DNA from: Elusimicrobiota bacterium
Lineage (GTDB): Bacteria > Elusimicrobiota > UBA5214 > JBBAAG01
NCBI GenBank assembly: GCA_041658405.1
Contig: JBBAAG010000088.1
Coordinates: 1-11,512, forward strand
Reading direction: 5' to 3'
Length of the DNA: 11,512 nt
Part shown: positions 5,872 through 11,512 of the stretch, piece by piece
Layout: each line of letters begins with the position of its first letter
Position numbering within the stretch: position 1 is the stretch's first letter
Program-made: the position numbers and the translations under genes
Notes under the pieces: model-generated
Told to the model about the DNA's origin: nothing
Database searches by the model: none
The model's input: only the letters and a program-made list of their open reading frames with translations

Positions 5872-8553
5872 ATGGACACTACCGCGAAATCAAGCCTCAC
5901 ACCGTTGATGCAGCAGTACCAGTCAATAAAAAACCAGTACCGCGATACTATACTCTTATTCCGGCTGGGTGACTTTTATGAAATGTTTTTTGATGACGCT
6001 AAGAAAGCTTCACAAATACTTGAGATCGCGTTAACTTCACGCCATGGCTCACCGATGTGCGGTGTGCCGTATCATTCAGTGAATAATTATATCGCAAAAC
6101 TTATCAAAGCGGGGATTAAGGTAGCTATATGTGACCAGACTGAAGACCCTGCGGAGGCTAAGGGTTTAGTAAAACGCGATGTTGTACGCGTTATCACCGC
6201 AGGGACTGTACTCGAAGATAACCTTCTTGATCCTAAAACTAATAATTACTTGCTTGCGTTTTTCCCGGAGAAAGATTATAAGTCATACGGGGTGGTGTTT
6301 GTTGATACATCCACCGGCGAACTTACCGGTACCCAAGTACAAAATGATCCGTACTACCAAAAACTTAACCTCGAGATCAGCAGGTTCGCACCAAATGAAG
6401 CTATCATCCCGCGGGGGGGTAACGAAAACAGTAAGGTCATAAATATTTTCCAGAATAATAATGTACCCACAAATTTTTATTTCCACGGTGATATAAACGT
6501 TTCAACCGGGGTGGATACGCTTTCACGGCTTGGGATGCAGCCACAGGCTTTAAAGGGGAATGGGATTGAAGATAAACCGTTGTTCATCCAGGCGGTAGCC
6601 GCAGCGGTGGGGTACCTCGAAAAAACGCAGTTAAAGTTCCCGGAGTATATCAAGAATATATCAACGTATTCACTGGCGGATCATCTTGTACTGGACGAAA
6701 CTGTTGTGCGTAACCTCGGGATTATATCCAATAATTTTGATGGTAACCGTAAAGGCAGTATGCTTGACGTTATTGACCAAACATTAACTGCTATGGGAGG
6801 GAGGTTAATACGTACCTGGCTTTTATTTCCGTTAAAAGATATTGGGGTGATAAAGTCAAGGCAAAGGGTAGTGAAGGAGTTTGTTGAGGATAATATTACG
6901 CGTAAAAACTGCCGGGATGTATTATCTTCGATCTCCGACCTCGAACGGTTAGTCAGCAGGGTATTTTCCGGGATCGCATCACCCAGGGATGTGGTTAACC
7001 TAAAATCATCATTAGCTAAAGTGCCGGAATTAAGGTCTGTCCTCGCGGGGATAACCGTAGTTCCTCAGTTGGTTAGTGAACAACAACAAAGGAACAGCGA
7101 AGGGTATAGTGCGGTAATTGAAATCGTTGATAAAATCAAGGAATTACCTGAAGTTGTTAGTCTTATACACTCAGCTATTGTAGATGAACCCCCGGCAGAT
7201 CTTACCTCGGGGCGGGTTATCCGGAAAGGGTACTCCCAGCAACTGGATGAACTAAAATCTTTATCTACCGGCGGGAAACAGTGGGTGGCTGAACTTGAAG
7301 CTAAAGAACGGAATAAGACCGGGATTAATAATCTTAAGATCGGGTATACCGGCGTATTCGGGTACTATATTGAGGTAACAAAATCTAATCTTGAGTCTGT
7401 CCCGCAGGAGTATATACGCAAACAAACACTGGTTAATTCCGAAAGGTTTATCACGCCTGAACTTAAAGAAAAGGAAGCTATGATCCTCGGGGCGGAAGAA
7501 CGGATTGTTCAACTCGAACAACAGTTGTTTAAGCAGGTGCGTACTGAACTACTGAAGTTTATTGATGAGATACAGTTACTCGCTAGAACTATTGCGCAAA
7601 TTGATTGTTACCAAAGCCTTGCGTCGTTAGCGGTAGCTAACCGATATGTTCTCCCTGAAGTTAATGACAGTTATGTCCTTGATATCCGTGATGGCAGGCA
7701 TCCTGTGATAGAAACTATGCTACCCGCAAAGTTTGTGCCTAATGATACTGTTATGGATAATATAGAGAACCAGTTATTTATTATCACCGGGCCTAATATG
7801 GCAGGGAAGTCGACGTATATCCGGCAAACCGCGTTAATTACAATCCTTGCGCAGATGGGTTCATATGTTCCTGCGAAAAGCGCGGTTATCGGGATAGTAG
7901 ACCGTATATTTACGCGGATCGGCAGCGGTGAAAATATTGTTTCCGGTGAGTCTACGTTTATGGTTGAGATGCACGAAACTGCGAATATTATGCATAACTG
8001 TACCTCGCGGAGTTTACTTATCCTTGACGAGATCGGGCGGGGAACTTCAACGTTTGACGGGATCTCAATCGCATGGGCGTGTGTGGAATACCTCGCGAAA
8101 CCGGCTGGGCCACGGACATTATTCGCAACACATTATTTTGAGTTAACAGAACTCGCGGGGAAGTATAAGTGTGTAAAAAATTATAATGTATCCGTGCGTG
8201 AATGGGGTGACGAGATTGTGTTTCTCCACAAAATAGTTGCCGGTAGCGCAGATAAGTCTTATGGTATACATGTCGCTAAACTCGCGGGGTTGCCTGGTGT
8301 TATCGTTAAACGCGCAAAAGAAATTATATACGCGCTTGAGCAAAACAGTGCGGTATCTTCCGCGTCTAAAGCTCTGGCGGGAACCGGTGAGCTTGGATTG
8401 CAGGATACACAAAATGAAAACGTGGCTCAACTTGACTTATTCCCGTTAGAGTATTTATCAGTAATTGCAGAGATACGCAAGCTTGATCCTAATACTGTTA
8501 CTCCTATTGAAGCACTGAATTTGTTGATAGCGCTAAAAGAAAAGTTGAAGTAG
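5872..8553 (+). CDS. mutS: DNA mismatch repair protein MutS
   Basis: MutS recognises mismatches and small loops and, as an ATP-driven clamp, recruits MutL. The 893-residue protein is slightly longer than E. coli MutS (853). It has the mismatch-reading Phe-x-Glu at Phe35/Glu37 (GDFYEMFF), the N-terminal and connector domains to about 260, the lever/clamp region to about 560, and a complete ATPase: Walker A GPNMAGKST at 640-648, Walker B LLILDE at 715-720, GTSTFDG at 724-730 and the His754 loop (THYFE). The C-terminal helix-turn-helix (SYGIHVAKLAGLP) is present. Near the end QLDLF (853-857) matches the consensus beta sliding-clamp-binding pentapeptide. The Phe-x-Glu motif marks it as MutS1, not MutS2. 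No ribosome binding site is visible before ATG 5872, so coupling to lapA is likely. No mutL is in the window; the next gene is convergent. Confidence 0.98.
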   Translation: MDTTAKSSLTPLMQQYQSIKNQYRDTILLFRLGDFYEMFFDDAKKASQILEIALTSRHGSPMCGVPYHSVNNYIAKLIKAGIKVAICDQTEDPAEAKGLVKRDVVRVITAGTVLEDNLLDPKTNNYLLAFFPEKDYKSYGVVFVDTSTGELTGTQVQNDPYYQKLNLEISRFAPNEAIIPRGGNENSKVINIFQNNNVPTNFYFHGDINVSTGVDTLSRLGMQPQALKGNGIEDKPLFIQAVAAAVGYLEKTQLKFPEYIKNISTYSLADHLVLDETVVRNLGIISNNFDGNRKGSMLDVIDQTLTAMGGRLIRTWLLFPLKDIGVIKSRQRVVKEFVEDNITRKNCRDVLSSISDLERLVSRVFSGIASPRDVVNLKSSLAKVPELRSVLAGITVVPQLVSEQQQRNSEGYSAVIEIVDKIKELPEVVSLIHSAIVDEPPADLTSGRVIRKGYSQQLDELKSLSTGGKQWVAELEAKERNKTGINNLKIGYTGVFGYYIEVTKSNLESVPQEYIRKQTLVNSERFITPELKEKEAMILGAEERIVQLEQQLFKQVRTELLKFIDEIQLLARTIAQIDCYQSLASLAVANRYVLPEVNDSYVLDIRDGRHPVIETMLPAKFVPNDTVMDNIENQLFIITGPNMAGKSTYIRQTALITILAQMGSYVPAKSAVIGIVDRIFTRIGSGENIVSGESTFMVEMHETANIMHNCTSRSLLILDEIGRGTSTFDGISIAWACVEYLAKPAGPRTLFATHYFELTELAGKYKCVKNYNVSVREWGDEIVFLHKIVAGSADKSYGIHVAKLAGLPGVIVKRAKEIIYALEQNSAVSSASKALAGTGELGLQDTQNENVAQLDLFPLEYLSVIAEIRKLDPNTVTPIEALNLLIALKEKLK

Positions 8554-8562
8554 TTGAGTTCA

Positions 8563-9666
8563 TTATATTTTTGGGAAGTATGCCCATAAGCATCCTCCAC
8601 GGTCATTCTCTCCAAACATAAGTTCACCGTCATGGCCTGTAACTGCGCAACTGAACTCATAGCCATACCTCCGGAGGTTTAATACTGATACCGCAACTCC
8701 AAGGTTTTTGTATTCACCGGTTCGGGGGGTGTAAACAAAAAGGTTTGTCATACCATCACCGCAGAAGCCGTATAACCTACCGTCGTTTGTTATAGTCATA
8801 CACTTTACAGGCCTGAGATGCGCACTGGTAACTTTCTTAACATTTCGTTTTTTGAGGTTTATTCCATAAATACTGCCTTTACCATCAGCAATATAAAACG
8901 TTCCTCCTATAGAGTTGCTGCTGATACACACGTTTTTGTTGGTGAAACACTTATCCAGTTTGGTTAACGCTACGAACTTTATTTCCATAGTTTTGTCAGT
9001 CTCGACCTTATACACCACTCCTTTTGAAGTGAGTGCCACAACGTTACCGCCACCAAGGTTAGTGAGCCTGATAATGTTTTGTTTGTTGTATAGGCGTACA
9101 GTATTACTTTTTGGGTTAAACATAAACACGTGTTTGTTCGTCAACCCAATTACGAATACTGTTGTAGTGTCGGTAGTGAGGCATAATACTTTCTCACCTT
9201 TCGGGAAGTTATACGCGATTTTCGGTTGGCTTACATCAAAACCCCATTCCTGTATGCAATCCGGCATCGCTGTCATCGCGTTACGGGTCCATAAACGCCC
9301 GTTGTTGGGGGTATTAACCCCTGCTACAAGTATATCGCCTGAAGTACAGGTTAGTCCTCTGCATTCAGTTGAGACACTATCCCCGCCGAAGTCTACCGCT
9401 ATACCGCTGGTACTGCGGATACTCGCTGCAAAGATATGCGCTGTTGTCCCGGAAGTACCGCCAAAGATAATATCATTCTTCCCGCGGGTAAGCGCAGTGA
9501 TATAACTTTCATTCATTGGGATCGGTGTTGTCATCCCGGGGAAGTTTAATTGTAATGCCATAAAATGCCCTTCCCTGCAAAATGAGGATGCTGTCATCTC
9601 GCCCCATAACATGTCTTTAATATTTTTTTGGCCAGGTTTGTTTTTCATTGTATATATTAACCCCAT
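8563..9666 (-). CDS. Predicted beta-propeller protein of unknown function (downstream of pair)
   Basis: I do not recognise a named family. The 367 residues are rich in Gly, Thr and beta-type segments and show blade-like units of the form DGxLYG...L-x-x-Y-x-P-x-T-G-E-Y-x-x-LG (clearest at 294-323), with others around 63-80, 108-128, 160-194, 205-224 and 254-283. This suggests a six- or seven-bladed propeller. It ends in a conspicuous GHDGELMFGENDRGGCLWAYFP segment (344-365), which may close the ring. There is no signal peptide, so a cytoplasmic location is likely. The ATG at 9666 overlaps the stop of the upstream propeller gene by 10 bases; an alternative ATG at 9648 (residue 7) has GGGG about 12 bases before it and avoids the overlap. 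Its stop lies 9 bases from that of mutS, facing it. Binding or enzymatic activity is unknown. Confidence 0.72.
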   Translation of the reverse strand: MGLIYTMKNKPGQKNIKDMLWGEMTASSFCREGHFMALQLNFPGMTTPIPMNESYITALTRGKNDIIFGGTSGTTAHIFAASIRSTSGIAVDFGGDSVSTECRGLTCTSGDILVAGVNTPNNGRLWTRNAMTAMPDCIQEWGFDVSQPKIAYNFPKGEKVLCLTTDTTTVFVIGLTNKHVFMFNPKSNTVRLYNKQNIIRLTNLGGGNVVALTSKGVVYKVETDKTMEIKFVALTKLDKCFTNKNVCISSNSIGGTFYIADGKGSIYGINLKKRNVKKVTSAHLRPVKCMTITNDGRLYGFCGDGMTNLFVYTPRTGEYKNLGVAVSVLNLRRYGYEFSCAVTGHDGELMFGENDRGGCLWAYFPKI

Positions 9667-10919
9667 ATGCGTAAAGGTAAATGTGAGTTACTACTCTCTT
9701 TACGGCCAGGCATTGTCATCTTAAAAAAACCTACGGGTAGCCTCCCGACGTTCATAAAGAATAGGTCGCCGTTTCTATCCCTTGCACCGCGTGAAATGTA
9801 TTGTGCAGCACCGTCCGGGCGGGTTAAGGTTGCTACTTCTTTGCGTTCAAGTGTCTGAGGGTTTAACTGCACAACCGCACCGGTTGCGTTCTTGAATTGT
9901 CGGTTGGTATCCGAGTTTTGGTTATTGTCATCATCCCATCGTGAGTGCCCGTAATACAGATTACCGTCATTACCGAACACTACACCGCCGCTGTGGTCAA
10001 GGAACATACTAAACGGTATTGCGGTATTACGTTTGCTTTGTGTTGCGCAACCAAGGTCTTCTACAGTACCGAACTCGCCATGGGTTGGCCAAAAACGTAT
10101 GAGCCGCGGTGCGGGGCTCCAGGTTGTTATGTACACGCACTCACCATCCGGTGAGGCGACTACATCGTATAAAACTGAATGCCAGCCTGTTTGATAAGGT
10201 TCGTGGGGTAAAACATACGTGGATTGTTCCAAAATATCAGTATCGGGATTATAACGTATCATATGCCCGTAGTCGTCAGTCATCCATGCGCGGTTGTGTT
10301 TATCCAAAAAAATTACCTGGCTGTTGATACTGCCGATACGTCCGAGGTCACGCCGGGTTTTTGTTTCCAGTGAGTATATAATAAAATGGTCACGGGGATA
10401 ACTTAATGCATACAATTGTTTATGTTTAGAGTCAAAGGCTAAACACCGGCAGCCTTCTTTCGGGATTATAATATCATGCCACAAAACTTTGTCTTTAACC
10501 GTATCATAAGCAATGAGTTCTGACCCGCGAAAACATTTTGTTTTATCATGCCAAAAAAGCCAGGGGGAGTATGCTTTTAGATCTATCGGCGGGCCGCTTA
10601 AATGCGTAGCACAGTATAGTATACCGTCGTCCTGGGAGGGGACAAAGCTATAGTGTATCTTACACTGTGTTGCACGGCCGGAATCCACAGGGTCGCCTGT
10701 TACTTCCGAGACGTCAAAGAGGTAGTCTATATCATCCTTGGTTTCGTTATACCGCGCGACTATTACAGTTCCTCCGGGGATGCATTCATGGCAGACTGAT
10801 ACATAAATCCTTCCCTCCGGGCCTGTGGATAAGCCCCAACCGGAATCACTTTTCGGGTACTTAGTAAATTGATAAAAATTTGTGCTGAATGCCGGGTTAG
10901 TATTCATTGTAATCTTCAT
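9657..10919 (-). CDS. Predicted beta-propeller protein of unknown function (first of pair)
   Basis: The 420-residue protein is dominated by repeated beta-propeller-like blades. In numbering from the ATG these include GPEGRIYVSV (33-42), SQDDGILYCATH (95-106), KQLYALSYPRDHFIIYSLETKTRRDLG (start 167), NRAWMTDDYGHMIRYNPDT (start 209), GECVYITTW (259-267) and NDGNLYYGHSRWDDD (317-331). They resemble NHL/SMP-30-like or Vgb-like propellers in style, but I cannot place it in a family. There is no signal peptide. An in-frame TTG at 10925 could add two residues; ATG 10919 is preferred, with only a weak AGAAAG before it. The gene overlaps the next one by 10 bases and probably shares a promoter in the A+T-rich region around 10980-11000. 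Propellers of this kind often bind sugars or act as lyases or lactonases, but nothing here proves that. Confidence 0.75.
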   Translation of the reverse strand: MKITMNTNPAFSTNFYQFTKYPKSDSGWGLSTGPEGRIYVSVCHECIPGGTVIVARYNETKDDIDYLFDVSEVTGDPVDSGRATQCKIHYSFVPSQDDGILYCATHLSGPPIDLKAYSPWLFWHDKTKCFRGSELIAYDTVKDKVLWHDIIIPKEGCRCLAFDSKHKQLYALSYPRDHFIIYSLETKTRRDLGRIGSINSQVIFLDKHNRAWMTDDYGHMIRYNPDTDILEQSTYVLPHEPYQTGWHSVLYDVVASPDGECVYITTWSPAPRLIRFWPTHGEFGTVEDLGCATQSKRNTAIPFSMFLDHSGGVVFGNDGNLYYGHSRWDDDNNQNSDTNRQFKNATGAVVQLNPQTLERKEVATLTRPDGAAQYISRGARDRNGDLFFMNVGRLPVGFFKMTMPGRKESSNSHLPLRIWG

Positions 10920-10950
10920 AACCAACTTTCTATTTTATTCATTGTTGCAG

Positions 10951-10976
10951 GTTAACACCGTATTTTGAGTTAACAC
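10951..10976. repeat. Paired GTTAACAC octamers upstream of the propeller genes
   Basis: GTTAACAC occurs at 10951-10958 and again at 10969-10976, starting 18 bases apart. Each contains the palindrome GTTAAC. The second copy covers the -35 box of the proposed rightward promoter, and both lie between the proposed leftward -10 and the propeller start codon. They could be an operator for a dimeric regulator; this is inference. Confidence 0.45.
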
Positions 10977-10997
10977 ATATTAAAAATATTATATAAT
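10970..10997 (+). promoter_or_regulatory. Predicted rightward promoter with palindromic -10
   Basis: TTAACA (10970-10975), 16 bases, then TATAAT (10992-10997), a perfect -10 box. Transcription would start near 11004 and lead into the small gene at 11078. The -10 lies within the perfect 14-base palindrome ATATTATATAATAT (10986-10999), so a TATAAT also occurs on the other strand (10993 down to 10988) facing the propeller genes. I find no good -35 for the leftward direction. Confidence 0.5.
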
Positions 10998-11077
10998 ATG
11001 AACATTCAAATCTTCTAGTTGTTATCAAAGAAAAGGTAGGCAAATCGTACATATCTTTTTATAGAACGAGGTGGAAT

Positions 11078-11252
11078 ATGTTTAAGAAACCAAAAGTGTT
11101 GTTCGCCGGGTATAAAACCATTCCAAAAGAACTTGCAGAAATTAATGAGTGTTGTCAAACCTTCCAAAATCGAAGAGAAAGAGTTCTACAGTGCTGGGGT
11201 TAACAGTATAGTAGTAAAAACTGCAAAACCTGAAGTGTTTACACCCACTTGA
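11078..11252 (+). pseudogene. Small gene, apparently broken by a frameshift
   Basis: GAGGTGG at 11068-11074 and ATG 11078 make a good start. The frame encodes MFKKPKVLFAGYKTIPKELA and then stops after 41 codons (TAA 11201-11203). From about base 11150 the composition shifts to another frame, which reads VVKPSKIEEKEFYSAGVNSI and more, to TGA 11250-11252. Joining the two gives a peptide of about 58 residues with evenly mixed hydrophobic and charged residues; the tail of frame one (CCQTFQNRRERVLQCW) is less natural. Beyond the TGA the second frame continues as LEVKKKQV to a TAA, as in a decaying gene. Other readings are a genuine 41-residue protein, a separate 35-residue frame from ATG 11145, or a sequencing or assembly error. 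I recognise no family. Confidence 0.35.
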
Positions 11253-11278
11253 CTTGAAGTAAAGAAGAAGCAAGTTTT

Positions 11279-11512
11279 ATGCCAAAAAGTGTAATCCCGG
11301 AAAAACGTTGTCGTATCAATATAAATAATGAGGATACGGCGGTAAAACACAAAAAAATGTTTCCCTCGGACTTAACCATATATTCCCTCGAACTTAACCA
11401 AGCGAAAGAGTCGGTAAACACTATGCTGAAAGCCAGCGCAGCGGAACAATCCTCTATCGTCCAATCACCCCCTACCGGTGAATTAACAGCGTACCAGAAC
11501 CCAACGATAAAA
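11279..11512 (+). CDS. Possible hypothetical protein, 3' end outside window
   Basis: From ATG 11279 a frame stays open for 78 codons to the window edge. The peptide begins MPKSVIPEKRCRININNEDT and later includes SLELNQAKESVNTMLKASAA, which could be helical, then a Ser/Pro/Gln-rich stretch. There is no hydrophobic segment, known motif or cysteine pair. The start has only a weak purine stretch (AAAGAAGAAG, 11261-11270) before it. An 18-base repeat inside it is out of phase with the codons, which argues for a recent or relaxed sequence or against coding. I do not recognise it, and it may not be a gene. Confidence 0.33.
   Translation, partial: MPKSVIPEKRCRININNEDTAVKHKKMFPSDLTIYSLELNQAKESVNTMLKASAAEQSSIVQSPPTGELTAYQNPTIK
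11361..11400 (+). repeat. 18-base direct repeat, 22-base period
   Basis: TTCCCTCGGACTTAACCA (11361-11378) recurs as TTCCCTCGAACTTAACCA (11383-11400) with one mismatch in 18 and a 4-base spacer. The 22-base period is not a multiple of three, so the copies encode different peptides. Two turns of the helix separate the copies, as with repeated protein-binding sites. Confidence 0.75.

Larger units (their letters stand above)
10920..11512. other. Gene-poor segment at the right end
   Basis: This stretch of nearly 600 bases has no confident intact gene. It holds the divergent promoter region (about 10950-11000), a 34-base A+T-rich leader, an apparently frameshifted small gene (11078-11252) and an open frame running off the edge (from 11279) with an 18-base repeat inside it. 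I see no tRNA, hairpin terminator, att-like site or transposase. Confidence 0.6.

Noticed and set aside
8915..9505. 196-codon plus-strand open frame
   Set aside because: It is opposite the propeller gene, whose minus-strand translation has coherent blades; the plus-strand peptide is a Leu/Val/Thr/Ser-rich shadow with no ribosome binding site that I trust.
10920..10925. TTG start two codons before the propeller ATG
   Set aside because: An ATG follows immediately at 10919 with no better ribosome binding site for the TTG.
11239..11421. 60-codon minus-strand open frame with a hydrophobic middle
   Set aside because: It has no good start signal or recognisable family and lies opposite another doubtful frame; evidence is too thin to list as a gene.
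1..11512. CRISPR array, tRNA/rRNA genes, insertion sequences or prophage genes
   Set aside because: No regularly spaced repeats, cloverleaf-like segments, transposase motifs or phage structural genes were seen by eye on either strand.

Overview
The window looks like the chromosome of a moderately A+T-rich bacterium, probably an uncultivated anaerobic or microaerophilic lineage. Reasons are the oxygen-sensitive Fe-S and radical-SAM enzymes, a DUF362 protein, a methyltransferase-type URO-D homologue, and little similarity to textbook operons beyond the miaB/mutS linkage. An exported HtrA-type protease and a LapA-domain protein would suit a diderm envelope. I cannot name the phylum; PVC, Elusimicrobia or related candidate phyla are only a guess.

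Bases 1-8553 are a tightly packed run of nine plus-strand genes, probably read mostly as one transcript. It contains the 3' end of endonuclease III (nth), a small membrane protein with four paired cysteines, a half-size GDT1/UPF0016 cation transporter, a DUF362 protein, a URO-D-like protein, MiaB, an exported zinc-ribbon/trypsin/PDZ protease, a LapA-domain protein and MutS. Gaps are -1 to 27 bases, except 66 bases before lapA, where a second weak promoter may lie. DNA repair genes (nth, mutS) flank tRNA modification (miaB) and membrane or corrinoid-type functions. The protease gene is strikingly A+T-rich compared with its neighbours.

Bases 8563-10919 hold two overlapping minus-strand genes, convergent with mutS, encoding two different predicted beta-propeller proteins of unknown function. 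They are probably co-transcribed and translationally coupled.

Bases 10920-11512 form a loose, gene-poor segment. It starts with a divergent promoter region that has a perfectly palindromic -10 segment and a repeated GTTAACAC octamer. A short plus-strand gene with a good ribosome binding site follows, but it appears frameshifted. The window ends in an open frame that runs off the edge and contains an out-of-phase 18-base direct repeat. I saw no tRNA, rRNA, CRISPR array, insertion sequence or convincing intrinsic terminator. No clearly new multi-gene system is demonstrable; the best leads are the propeller pair with its divergent control region, the DUF362/URO-D pair and the unusual exported protease.
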